A stretch of 64,000 nucleotides of DNA, taken from positions 91,518 to 155,517 of the forward strand of contig NZ_DASYHI010000008.1 of the NCBI RefSeq assembly GCF_035998675.1, written 5' to 3'. A program made the translations under genes and the position numbers. The notes beneath the pieces are model-generated. The model saw only the letters and a list, made by a program, of their open reading frames with translations, did no database searches and had not been told where the DNA came from. Positions 52,901 through 60,363 of this stretch are shown one piece after another. This DNA is from Telluribacter sp035998675 (GTDB lineage: Bacteria; Bacteroidota; Bacteroidia; Cytophagales; Spirosomataceae). The number at the start of each line of letters is the position of its first letter. Within the stretch, counting starts at the first letter, position 1.

Positions 52901-53084
52901 GACCATCCATGGTAGCCAGCCACACGAAGCCCTGCTTATCCTGTGCTATCCCCGCAATACCGCCCGAAAGTACTTCCGGTGGAAGTACCACCTTCGTTAG
53001 TACCGGTTGCTGGCCTGCTACCCGAACACCAGCCAACAGCAGCACAAGAAGGTGGAAAAGACGGAGGAAGAAGGTACTTGTCAT
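49926..53084 (-). CDS. Periplasmic-propeller sensor histidine kinase HK2
   Basis: 1052 residues from the ATG at 53084 (MTSTFFLRLFHLLVLLLAGV, a good signal peptide); the frame is open to 53180 but that part lacks signal features. Reg_prop propellers (IAQDKQGFVWLATMDGLHRYDG, ILEDRKGRLWVGTHGGLHRF), a Y_Y_Y domain (QVPPGRYVFRVKAASSQG), a membrane helix (WFRLLLLMSLLGMAFVAIRF), HisKA_3 (ADLHDDLGATLSAIKG, about residue 855) and HATPase (ELINNTIKHAKASQ, GIGLRNIRSRV). The last 280 residues are almost identical to HK3. It forms an operon with the response regulator. An operator at 53230 lies 146 bases upstream. Confidence 0.94.
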   Translation of the reverse strand: MTSTFFLRLFHLLVLLLAGVRVAGQQPVLTKVVLPPEVLSGGIAGIAQDKQGFVWLATMDGLHRYDGYNYVSYYHDPANKNSLAANRTESICIARDGTIWIGMYQNGLDRFDPATKTFTHFTHDTKDTRGLSDNTVTAILEDRKGRLWVGTHGGLHRFEPGSDTFTRYRHNPRDPGSLSHDHVRALYEDRQGTLWIGTGSPWETKPGEGGLNRFNSTAGTFTRYLHNPNDPHSLVDNKVRAIYEDSRGNFWVGTLGDGLHTLDRKKGTFTRHRYNPLQPDKLSRSPIIGNNEDGITFIHEDATGAVWIGTYGSGVSRYDPKSGKVTHHTSTSKNTIGLDDNSAWTAFTSREGVLWIGTLFGNLYRTDPLRVSFPYQSTGAAVQHVFEDASGTRWAATTKGLRLYDRYSREKKDLMAALPVSLLREPVWALIEDRKGTLWIGARNGLWRRDSNTKTFTHFAHAPKVATSLGEGAVLSLFEDNAGTLWVGTEKGGLCKMDQKKGTFTRIRKNPLDIENEVINSVSTIYEDRKGNFWIGAWAEEGVNRIDRATGAFKHYLISSPYITAIQEDAKGRIWAGSYGYGLHVYDPARDDFVKYKDPTTGKHILTGVLGIKKDQQDNLWISTTEGVLQLDKAGNLKERYGVEIGLDPKAFSRLALHSGSSGHLFLGDKAGFYTIHPPSIRTNSRPPQIVFSGFRLINRSAKEDGGPNVAMEPDKEVSLEHDQNVFAIDMAGIHFADPEHNRLYFMLENYDTDWRQATVELTASYYQVPPGRYVFRVKAASSQGVWTEKTLMIRVHPPFWQTWWFRLLLLMSLLGMAFVAIRFYTRSRLLRQRQDMQRVLQAQEEERQRLAADLHDDLGATLSAIKGQLESGQISQDGPGKPIALMDKAIRDLRLISHNLMPPEFMTLGLTEALRETTQRLQASSGLHCLFISYGKEQRLDHPTELTIYRIVLELINNTIKHAKASQVTVQLIFYPENVTLLVEDNGRGYPKGKQSSGIGLRNIRSRVDYLGGRLWVDSGERGTTVTLEVPLTKPHNDQQLKPHHHPTNSG

Positions 53085-53427
53085 AATAGCAAACAGAAAG
53101 AAGTCAGAGTTGGATAAAGCATAAAATAAGCATCTGATACCGAAAGCAGCCCTCTTAAAGTTGCCTTCGTTCATGCACATTTCAAAAAGGACAGGCTTTA
53201 CAAAACTACATGTTGTTTAGCTGGTTAAGAATACCCCTTTTGGGGTATTGTAGGTACCTGATTATTACTGGAATTTTACACTACCAACAGGGCTCCAAAG
53301 CACCTTTGAAGCAGAAGCTGATTTTAGTTAAAGCTTCTTATTCAGCTTTTTACTTATTGAGGCTGTTGTGAAAGATTCTGTTAAAGGTAGTGTAGGAATT
53401 CAAAAACCATTTTAACCAGTTCAATGT
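53085..53427. promoter_or_regulatory. Divergent promoter region HK2 / secreted protein
   Basis: 343 bases, AT-rich, no gene. It carries the operator at 53230-53249 in about the middle, so one site could control both divergent genes. No other repeat stands out. Confidence 0.6.
53230..53249. promoter_or_regulatory. NarL-like 7-2-7 operator, site 3 (between HK2 and secreted protein)
   Basis: Perfect palindrome AATACCCC-TTTT-GGGGTATT, read as TACCCCT-TT-TGGGGTA. The left heptamer fits the NarL consensus TACYYMT fully. Confidence 0.82.
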
Positions 53428-54312
53428 ATGAAAACCACTTTTATCGCACTAGGTATGCTCCTGGCCTCTCTTGGAGTACAGGCACAAACGTTTAAGGCCT
53501 CGGAAGTTGAGGCCGTGGATGATCAGATTTACCAGGCCTTGCGTACCGGCGACGTGAATGGACTGGTCAAAAACATGGCCAGCGATGCCATCCTATACGG
53601 TACCGACCCTAAAGACTACTGGCCACTGGCTGTATTCAGAAAGAAATTGGAAGAGGATAAAAAGAATAACAGCCTGCACACGGATGTAAAGACGCTCTCC
53701 CGGGAGATAAAGCCTATGGCGGGAGGGAAGGTAGCCGTAGTGACCAAGCAGGCCATGTGGCCTTTTTCCAAGGCGCCGGTGCGGGAGGTTTCCGTTTATG
53801 AAAATACCAACGGATGGAAACTCAAGAGCATGTCGCTGAGTTTGCTGCTGCCGGATGAGCGCCTGCCGGAGTTGAATGGGATGGTAACTCTACCATCAGG
53901 TAGCACTTCAGCTTCCGGGGGTGGTTCTGCTCCAAAAATGCGGGCCGGGCAGGATGATCCAATGGCAATTTGGATTTACCATGTAAAACCAGAAAAGCGG
54001 CAGCAATTTGAAGGGCATATGGAGAAGTTTTGGAAGGCAGGGGACAGTGCTCTCAAATCCGGAAAAATGACCGGTGCCCAGGCTGATGCCTACCAAAAGG
54101 TGCGGGTGCAGTACCCTTCCAGGGCTAACGAGGATGGCACTCTGACGTATGTCTTTATGGCTGATCCCTTTATGCCGTCGGCCAATTATGAAATGGAAGA
54201 TTTCCTTCGACTTACCCTTTCGGAAGAGGAGGTTAAAAGTTTTGAGAATGGGTTCGCCGAATCCCTGGCCAGGCCCTATGAGGGGCTATACGTACAGCAG
54301 AAAAAGCATTGA
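53428..54312 (+). CDS. Secreted two-domain protein: SnoaL/DUF4440-like plus NIPSNAP-like
   Basis: 294 residues with a Sec signal (MKTTFIALGMLLASLGVQAQ). Domain 1 (about 25-145) looks like a SnoaL/DUF4440 fold (VDDQIYQALRTGDVNGLVKN, DAILYGTDPKDYW, ENTNGWKLKSMSLSLLLPDE). After a Ser/Gly linker, domain 2 (about 175-290) is an alpha+beta domain (IWIYHVKPEKRQQFEGHMEK, RVQYPSRANEDGTLTYVFMA, DPFMPSANYEMEDFL) homologous to the protein at 58398, resembling NIPSNAP/antibiotic-monooxygenase-type ferredoxin folds. Function unknown. It is transcribed away from HK2 across a shared operator and ends at a strong terminator. Confidence 0.8.
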   Translation: MKTTFIALGMLLASLGVQAQTFKASEVEAVDDQIYQALRTGDVNGLVKNMASDAILYGTDPKDYWPLAVFRKKLEEDKKNNSLHTDVKTLSREIKPMAGGKVAVVTKQAMWPFSKAPVREVSVYENTNGWKLKSMSLSLLLPDERLPELNGMVTLPSGSTSASGGGSAPKMRAGQDDPMAIWIYHVKPEKRQQFEGHMEKFWKAGDSALKSGKMTGAQADAYQKVRVQYPSRANEDGTLTYVFMADPFMPSANYEMEDFLRLTLSEEEVKSFENGFAESLARPYEGLYVQQKKH

Positions 54313-54320
54313 GTTGACTG

Positions 54321-54358
54321 TTTCCCCGAGGCCGAAAAGTACATCGGCCTCGGGGAAA
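54321..54358. terminator. Strong bidirectional terminator hairpin
   Basis: A perfect 15-bp stem, TTTCCCCGAGGCCGA (54321-54335) with its complement (54344-54358), loop AAAGTACA. It lies between the convergent secreted-protein and LytTR genes and can stop both. Confidence 0.92.
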
Positions 54359-54399
54359 TTAAAACAGGGGCCGTATTTCAGGAAGCTTGCACTGTCTGT

Positions 54400-54753
54400 T
54401 TAATGGTAGAGTTGCTTTCTAAGTAAATGCCATTTTACGGTTTTTACTTTGCGACGGGAAGGGGTTACCCTGCTTTGGTCATGAAGTAGCAGATCACCAT
54501 CTTCCAGATGCTTCTGTACATGCATAAGGTTAATGGCTTCTTTTCGACTAATCCGTAATAAGGGAATGTGGACCTGCAAGGCTTCTTCTACAACCTTTAG
54601 AGTTCGTGATACTAAAAGTTGTCTGCCGTTGGCCTGATACACCAAAGTATAATTCCGCTGGGCTTCCAGCCGAATCACTTCCTGTGGGATAATGCTGGTA
54701 AAAGAACCAATGTAGACAAGAGTAGCTTCGTGTCTCTGGTTAAGTAGTCGCAT
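54400..54753 (-). CDS. Stand-alone LytTR-type DNA-binding protein
   Basis: 117 residues. The LytTR fold is seen in VIRLEAQRNYTLVYQANGRQ, LLVSRTLKVVEEALQVHIP and LLRISRKEAINLMHVQKHL, the last being the recognition region (usual form F-x-R-x-H/K-x-S-x-I-V-N). No receiver domain is present, so it is regulated by expression or ligand rather than by phosphorylation. A palindromic operator lies 66 bases upstream, suggesting that the NarL-type regulator controls it, making it a second-tier regulator of the cluster. Confidence 0.86.
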   Translation of the reverse strand: MRLLNQRHEATLVYIGSFTSIIPQEVIRLEAQRNYTLVYQANGRQLLVSRTLKVVEEALQVHIPLLRISRKEAINLMHVQKHLEDGDLLLHDQSRVTPSRRKVKTVKWHLLRKQLYH

Positions 54754-54818
54754 GATTTTGGGTATTGTGTGGTGGTAATTTTATGGCTATAAAAGTAGTC
54801 CACGCCATTATTGACAAC

Positions 54819-54838
54819 AATACCACAAAAGGGGTATT
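54819..54838. promoter_or_regulatory. NarL-like 7-2-7 operator, site 4 (upstream of LytTR gene)
   Basis: AATACCAC-AAAA-GGGGTATT, one mismatch between arms, 66 bases before the LytTR start codon. Confidence 0.75.
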
Positions 54839-54901
54839 TTAAGAGTAGAATAAATAGCGGCCCAAAGTTTTTCTCCGCTGTTATTCATGAAGTTAGCTAA
54901 A

Positions 54902-57900
54902 TTAAGGTACTCGATTATTTAAAAGATTTACAGGCATCAATTGCTGAACCACAACCTGCCGAATGGGTACTTCCAGGGTAACGGTGGTGCCTCTTTCTCC
55001 TGTATCAACCCAAAGCTGCCCGCCCAGGTAGTCAACCCGTGAGCGAATGTTACGCAGGCCAATGCCTGAACTCTGTTTCCCTTTGGGGTAGCCCCGTCCG
55101 TTATCTTCGACCAGTAAAGTGACATTTTCGGGATAAAAAATTAACTGTACCGTTACCTGACTGGCTTTGGCGTGTTTGATGGTGTTATTGATCAGCTCCA
55201 ATATGATGCGGTAAATGGTTAGCTCGGTGGGGTGGTCCAGGCGTTGCTCTTTGCCGTAGCTGATGAAGAGGCAGCGCAAGCCCGAACTGGCCTGTAGGCG
55301 CTGGGTCGTCTCACGAAGAGCCTCTGTGAGCCCCAGGGTCATGAACTCGGGGGGCATCAGGTTGTGGGAGATCAGCCGCAGGTCGCGGATGGCTTTGTCC
55401 ATCAGCCCGATGGGCCGCATTAGCTCATGCGTCTGACCGGGTACTGACTCGAGTTGTCCCTTAATAGCGGAAAGGGTAGCCCCCAGGTCATCGTGCAGGT
55501 CAGCGGCCAGGCGCTGGCGCTCTTCTTCCTGCGCCTGCAGCACGCGCTGCATGTCCTGACGCTGTCGAAGCATGCGGCTACGGGTGTAGAAGCGGATGGC
55601 AACGAAGGCCAGCCCCAACAGGCTCATGAGGAGCAGCAGCCGGAACCACCACGTCTGCCAGAAAGGGGGGTGAATGGTGACTGCTATACTCTTTTCAGTC
55701 CAGCCCGAGTCGTTAGTACCGGCTTTTACCCGAAATATATACTCGCCCGGCGGAATGTTGTAAAAATTGGCCCTATGTTCCGTACTGGCTGCTCTCCATT
55801 CAGGCTCATAGTTTTCTAAATAAAAAGAGTATTGTATTTGTTCTGTCTGGGAGTAATCGAAGGCTACAAAATCGAACGAAAAAGTATTTTGATTATAATC
55901 AAGTTGTATGGATTTAGCTGTATTGACTGGTTCCTGAAGTGGACTGTGTGGACCAGCAATGACTCGCTTGTTAGCAACAGATAGCTGAGATAGCAGCAGG
56001 GGAACGGAATTTTTCCTCATTGCCAGCAACAATTTAGGATCCAGCTTATAGTACCCTTGTCTTCCCCCGAAGAGTAAATAACCATTACTACTCTTGAAAG
56101 CAGAGGCAAAGTAAGGGCTGCTTGATCCTTTAAATCCATACATGGAACCAAAAAACTGGACCGTATTCCTTAAAGAGTTAACACAATAAAAACCCTGGGA
56201 GGTAGCTATCCATAGGTTTCGGTCATCGTCTTCAACAAAGCTGGCCACACTCGAGAGTTCTATTCCGAGCTCAGGATCCATAAATGGTAGGAACTGATTT
56301 TTCTGCTGGTCATATTGCAGCAAACGTCCCTGCCCTGTCACTACCCAGAGAGTCCCCGAAGCAACTTCTCCCAGCTGAACAATATGTTCATTTATAAGGT
56401 AGTGCGAAAAATTTCCGCTTCTCCGATCCATTCGGTTCAGGCCATGGGAGGTACCCACCCAAAACTGCCCGGTATGGTCTTCAAATGCACATGTACCTAT
56501 ACCAGGAGTAATTGACGTACTTTTCCGGGGGATATGCTGGTAATTTATAAATTGTCCTGTCTGTCGGTTCAGCTTTGAAAGCCCATTGGCTGTGAGAACC
56601 CATAAGCTACCATCACGGTCTTCGTAGGTACTCAGTACTGTAGTCGAACTTTTAACAGTTTTACTTACTATATCAGGGAGTTGATTTTGATCAAGTTCTT
56701 CTATCCGGTTTATGAGACTATTTTCTACTTTTGAAGGTCTTAGATAATTCAAGAACCGACCAGTCTTAGGCGAATATTGATAGAGACCAGCGTTCAGGGT
56801 ACTGAACCAGTAGTATCCCTGACGGTCTTTTTTTATGTCCTGGATTTGATCCGTCAAGAGTGTTGTCTGCTGAGCAGCCTGTTGAAAAATAGAGAGCGAG
56901 TTGGTACTACCAATCGACTCATCTTTTAAACCTGCATAGGTACCTATCCAAAATTTACCGGGATCGTACTCGCAGAAGGTATTGATACCATTGATAGTTT
57001 TCACGTTAGCATTATGGAAAGGAATCGGCTCGTATTGAGGTATGCCCTTCATCAGAACCCCATCAGCTGACCCCAACCAAAGGACTCCATCCCGGGAAAT
57101 GCAGGCAGACCATTGATTGTTTTCGACACGCTCGCTACCGCCTCCCTCATTTGCATCATAATGTTCTAAATGACCAGTGCGGGGATTATACCGGTTCAAA
57201 CCTCCGTCATAAGCGCCGATCCATATATTTTCGGCCGCGTCTTCGGTTATAAAACTAACACCCCAACTGGCTTCTTCTCCCCTGATTTTAAGGTAGGGAC
57301 GACTCAGTTTATCAGGGGTTAATGGATTGTAGTGGTGACGCGTAAACTTCCCTGTTTGCCGATCCATAGTATGTAGGCCATCGCCCCAGGTACCTACCCA
57401 AAGCGTACCCCGGCTGTCCTCAAATACGGCCCTGACCCTGTTATCATACAGACTGTTGGGGTCCTTTGGATCATGCATATAGCGGGTAAAGCGGCCTGTC
57501 CGGCGGTCCAGTTTGTTGAGACCGCCCTGATCTGGCGTTGTTGTGGAAGGTTCACCAGTACCTACCCAAATGGCTCCAGAGCGGTCTTCCCAAATAGAAC
57601 GAACTTCGTTGAAACTCAAGCTATGAGGGTTATGGGGATTATGGGCATAGTGGGTAAAGCGGCCGGTATGGGGGTTCCGACTATAAAGACCATTATAAGT
57701 ACCAATCCAGAGAGTACCATCGCGCCCTTCCCGGAGGACCGAGATATAATTCTCTTTATTATTTAATTCATGATCATTAGCCAACCGATAGCAACGAATT
57801 TTACCGGTAGCGGGATCTAAACGTTCCAGTCCCCATCCCGCGGTTCCCACCCATACGGATCCGTCGCGGCTTGGGCAAACGCTTTCAAGTTCATTATCGA

Positions 57901-58150
57901 TATATGAGCCAGGTTCAGTCGGATTACGATAATAAGAATTCCACTCATAGCCATTGTACCGGTGAAGGCCAGTAGAAGTTGTCAGCCATAAATTGCCTTG
58001 CTGGTCCTGTTTTAGATCTGTGATCCAGCTTACATCTAAGTTTGGCGGCAAATGGACAGGGCTAAACTTAATGGATTGTGCCTCAAGCGGCAAGCGTACC
58101 AGGAGCAGCCATGTCAGAATTACCAGGATAAAGCAACGATTAGACTTCAT
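54902..58150 (-). CDS. Periplasmic-propeller sensor histidine kinase HK3
   Basis: 1082 residues. Signal peptide (CFILVILTWLLLVRLPLEAQS), Reg_prop propellers (LKQDQQGNLWLTTSTGLHRYNG, VFEDSRGTLWVGTWGDGLHTMD), Y_Y_Y (NIPPGEYIFRVKAGTNDSG), membrane helix (WFRLLLLMSLLGLAFVAIRF), HisKA_3 (ADLHDDLGATLSAIKG, about residue 880), HATPase (ELINNTIKHAKASQ, GIGLRNIRSRV). The kinase half is almost identical to HK2 at protein and DNA level, while the propellers have diverged. It has no adjacent receiver gene and probably shares the NarL-type regulator. An operator lies 149 bases upstream. Confidence 0.94.
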   Translation of the reverse strand: MKSNRCFILVILTWLLLVRLPLEAQSIKFSPVHLPPNLDVSWITDLKQDQQGNLWLTTSTGLHRYNGYEWNSYYRNPTEPGSYIDNELESVCPSRDGSVWVGTAGWGLERLDPATGKIRCYRLANDHELNNKENYISVLREGRDGTLWIGTYNGLYSRNPHTGRFTHYAHNPHNPHSLSFNEVRSIWEDRSGAIWVGTGEPSTTTPDQGGLNKLDRRTGRFTRYMHDPKDPNSLYDNRVRAVFEDSRGTLWVGTWGDGLHTMDRQTGKFTRHHYNPLTPDKLSRPYLKIRGEEASWGVSFITEDAAENIWIGAYDGGLNRYNPRTGHLEHYDANEGGGSERVENNQWSACISRDGVLWLGSADGVLMKGIPQYEPIPFHNANVKTINGINTFCEYDPGKFWIGTYAGLKDESIGSTNSLSIFQQAAQQTTLLTDQIQDIKKDRQGYYWFSTLNAGLYQYSPKTGRFLNYLRPSKVENSLINRIEELDQNQLPDIVSKTVKSSTTVLSTYEDRDGSLWVLTANGLSKLNRQTGQFINYQHIPRKSTSITPGIGTCAFEDHTGQFWVGTSHGLNRMDRRSGNFSHYLINEHIVQLGEVASGTLWVVTGQGRLLQYDQQKNQFLPFMDPELGIELSSVASFVEDDDRNLWIATSQGFYCVNSLRNTVQFFGSMYGFKGSSSPYFASAFKSSNGYLLFGGRQGYYKLDPKLLLAMRKNSVPLLLSQLSVANKRVIAGPHSPLQEPVNTAKSIQLDYNQNTFSFDFVAFDYSQTEQIQYSFYLENYEPEWRAASTEHRANFYNIPPGEYIFRVKAGTNDSGWTEKSIAVTIHPPFWQTWWFRLLLLMSLLGLAFVAIRFYTRSRMLRQRQDMQRVLQAQEEERQRLAADLHDDLGATLSAIKGQLESVPGQTHELMRPIGLMDKAIRDLRLISHNLMPPEFMTLGLTEALRETTQRLQASSGLRCLFISYGKEQRLDHPTELTIYRIILELINNTIKHAKASQVTVQLIFYPENVTLLVEDNGRGYPKGKQSSGIGLRNIRSRVDYLGGQLWVDTGERGTTVTLEVPIRQVVVQQLMPVNLLNNRVP

Positions 58151-58298
58151 GTGTAGTACTTTTTATTTAAATCGATGCCAGGACTCTTTTTTTTAAACAA
58201 AAGGAAAAGAGATGAATATCATTTCGCTACTTACCCTTAAATACTTAGGTTTCCTTTGTATAGTTTGGTCAAAAATAATGGCTTTGCGAGCAGTAAAA

Positions 58299-58318
58299 AA
58301 TACCCCATTTGTGGTATT
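58299..58318. promoter_or_regulatory. NarL-like 7-2-7 operator, site 5 (between HK3 and small secreted protein)
   Basis: AATACCCC-ATTT-GTGGTATT, one arm mismatch, 149 bases before HK3 (minus) and 80 bases before the + strand gene at 58398. Confidence 0.75.
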
Positions 58319-58397
58319 GTGTAGCTGGTTTGGTTATGGCACCTTTACATTGTATTAATAAAAGGACAACTTAACCATTTGTAAACATCCTTATCCT

Positions 58398-58844
58398 ATG
58401 CTTCGTAATTCATTGATTCTGGTGATTCTAATGTTTGCCATAGGGCCTCCTTTCGCTCAAAAGCAGCCCCAAGTGCGAGAAATGGCCCGCTCTGGCCAAC
58501 GGGTGAGAGTAGTTGCCTACCAAGTGCAAGCTAGTAAGCGTGATCAATATGAGCGCTTCGTACATGATATCTTTTGGCCGGGTGCCGCCAAATTGTCCCC
58601 AAAGGAGCAACAGGTGTTCCGCCAGACGCGGGTATTACATCCTACCAAAGTTAATCCTGATGGATCCTATACCTATACGTTTATCATGGATCCGGTCATT
58701 GAAGGAGCAGATTATAATATCGAGTCGCTAATGCACAAGATATATGGTAAAGAAAAAGGATCTCAATTCTACAAGCTGTTTGTAACAGCTCTTGTGCCTG
58801 GCGGCAAATATGTAGACTACATGCTGACGCAGTCGAAAGATTAG
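58398..58844 (+). CDS. Small secreted NIPSNAP-like protein
   Basis: 148 residues with a signal peptide (NSLILVILMFAIGPPFAQ). The single domain (RVVAYQVQASKRDQYERFVH, RQTRVLHPTKVNPDGSYTYT, FIMDPVIEGADYNIESLM) aligns with domain 2 of the protein at 53428: the same Y-x-V-x-x-x-K-R-x-Q-x-E/F start, R-V-x-x-P, D-G-x-x-T-Y-x-F-x-x-D-P and Y-x-x-E. It is the + strand neighbour of HK3, just as the 53428 protein is of HK2, so a sensor/secreted-protein pairing was duplicated. Function unknown; a ligand-processing or ligand-carrying role for the kinases is speculation. Confidence 0.8.
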   Translation: MLRNSLILVILMFAIGPPFAQKQPQVREMARSGQRVRVVAYQVQASKRDQYERFVHDIFWPGAAKLSPKEQQVFRQTRVLHPTKVNPDGSYTYTFIMDPVIEGADYNIESLMHKIYGKEKGSQFYKLFVTALVPGGKYVDYMLTQSKD

Positions 58845-58991
58845 AAAAAACTGCTAAATTCTATCAATAGTTACCGTTTAACATTTTTTGGACTATCATA
58901 CTACAATTCAGTATAAAAAGCCAGCTTCTTATTTGCCCATAAAAGATAGCATACTCTTATTTCATTCTTCAATCTTTAACCCCTTACTACC

Positions 58992-59162
58992 ATGAAAGTA
59001 CTACGCTGCCAGGATGTGGGCTTTGACTGCCCCGGTGTAATCAAAGCCGAAAATGAAGATCAGGTATTGCAAATGGCGGCCCAGCACGCCAGTCAGGTCC
59101 ACCAGGTGCAGGTGACGCCCGAGATGGCTGAGCAGATCAGAACGCTTATTAAAGAAGAATAA
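58992..59162 (+). CDS. DUF1059 small protein
   Basis: 56 residues (MKVLRCQDVGFDCPGVIKAE, then NEDQVLQMAAQHASQVHQVQ). This is the standard DUF1059 pattern: C-x-D-x-G-x-D-C near the start and A-x-x-H-A-x-x-V-H in the middle. Length is typical. The function of DUF1059 is not known. It is 27 bases upstream of the DsrE-like gene, so the two probably share a transcript. Confidence 0.85.
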   Translation: MKVLRCQDVGFDCPGVIKAENEDQVLQMAAQHASQVHQVQVTPEMAEQIRTLIKEE

Positions 59163-59189
59163 TCTCTATTTATTTAAACCGTAAAGTAG

Positions 59190-59693
59190 ATGAAAGCAAC
59201 TTGTATAGTGCTATGGCTGGCTTTGTCGACTGTCGTTGGACAGGCACAGACACTTGCCACTGCCAGGGGAAATACAACAATACTCCAATTAGAGGATGAT
59301 AATAAAAGTAGAACTACAAACAAAGCTGAGAAAATGAAAATACTAGTACATATCACACATGGGCCGGAGGAGCCTACCCGGGCGGCGCTGGGCTTTCTGG
59401 TGGCCAAAGCAGCACTGGAAGAGGGGCATACGGTATCCCTGTTTCTGGCGGGGAATGCCGTGTTGTTACTCCGCGACCAGGACATGGGTGGGGTAGTGGG
59501 CGTAGGCACCGGCAACCTCAAAGAGCACTACGAGGCTATAGTGAAGAGCGGAGGGCGCTTCTACCTGTCGGGTATGTCGGCCAAAGCCAGGGGTATGACC
59601 GAGGACGACATTAAAGGAAAGCCCGCAGAATTTGCCATGCCGAAGGTGCTGGTTCAGCTTTCGGTGGATAGTGACCGGATGTTTACGTATTAG
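59190..59693 (+). CDS. DsrE-family protein with N-terminal export signal
   Basis: 167 residues. The first 20 residues are a Sec-type signal (MKATCIVLWLALSTVVGQAQ), followed by a linker; the DsrE fold starts at an internal Met (MKILVHITHGPEEPTRAALG) and includes AKAALEEGHTVSLFLAGNAV and the C-terminal RFYLSGMSAKARGMT. The DsrE Cys used for sulfur transfer in classic members is not seen (Ser-Gly-Met in its place), so sulfur relay is unlikely. Either a periplasmic DsrE-like protein or, with the internal start, a cytosolic one. Confidence 0.8.
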   Translation: MKATCIVLWLALSTVVGQAQTLATARGNTTILQLEDDNKSRTTNKAEKMKILVHITHGPEEPTRAALGFLVAKAALEEGHTVSLFLAGNAVLLLRDQDMGGVVGVGTGNLKEHYEAIVKSGGRFYLSGMSAKARGMTEDDIKGKPAEFAMPKVLVQLSVDSDRMFTY

Positions 59694-59739
59694 CAATGAT
59701 CAGTTATCAGTGAACATTAATCAATGGATAATTGCATTT

Positions 59740-60327
59740 ATGAGTAAATATACACGTCGTGATTTTGTGAAGAAAGGCACTGGTGCTTGTGCGGTTATGC
59801 CCACGCTGCTTGCCTCGCTACCGGCACTATCGAAGAATGCACCATTTTCTTTACAGGAAGTGAAGCTACTACAGGATTTGACGAATGCTCAGTACCAGGC
59901 GCTCTGGGGAAATCTGAAAGAAATTACCGAGCAGGAAGCGGACTGGAAGCCTAATCCGGAAGCCAATTCGGTACGCTGGGTAGTGGGACATCTGTGCTGG
60001 TTTGAGGAATGGGTAGCTGATGCCATCGAAAACAAGGGCCGGTACCTCACTGACAAAAGACCCTCTCTGGTAAAGGAGCCTACGCTGGAAGCTCTTAGAG
60101 CACGTTTTGAAGCAGTCCGTAGCCGGTCCCAGCGTATCATTAGTAACTTGACTCCCGAGGACTTGGCGCGGGAGGTGATCTTCGTAGGTAGTGTAAAGGT
60201 ACCTGTTATTGCCTTGGTCCAGACGCAGCTTACGCATATGGCGGGCCACCGGTACCAGGTCAGGTACATTCGGGGGACGTATAGCAGGGTATTTCATACA
60301 AACAAAGCTGACTTTGATCCCTGGTGA
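59740..60327 (+). CDS. Tat-exported DinB-superfamily protein
   Basis: 195 residues from the ATG at 59740; MSKYTRRDFVKKGTGACAVM is a twin-arginine signal, so the upstream open frame (inside the DsrE gene) is ignored. The rest is a DinB four-helix bundle: TNAQYQALWGNLKEITEQEA, SVRWVVGHLCWFEEWVAD with a metal-type His, and QLTHMAGHRYQVRYIRGTY with the second His cluster. DinB-fold enzymes are often thiol transferases or metal-dependent hydrolases; the substrate is unknown. Confidence 0.82.
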   Translation: MSKYTRRDFVKKGTGACAVMPTLLASLPALSKNAPFSLQEVKLLQDLTNAQYQALWGNLKEITEQEADWKPNPEANSVRWVVGHLCWFEEWVADAIENKGRYLTDKRPSLVKEPTLEALRARFEAVRSRSQRIISNLTPEDLAREVIFVGSVKVPVIALVQTQLTHMAGHRYQVRYIRGTYSRVFHTNKADFDPW

Positions 60328-60363
60328 GTCAACAGGTACTTTAATACCGTAACTTTCTAAATT

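Noticed and set aside
45816..58318. Palindromes as LytTR boxes
   Set aside because: LytTR sites are direct repeats of about 9 bp with 12-13 bp gaps; these are inverted heptamers with a 2-bp gap, fitting a NarL-type protein.
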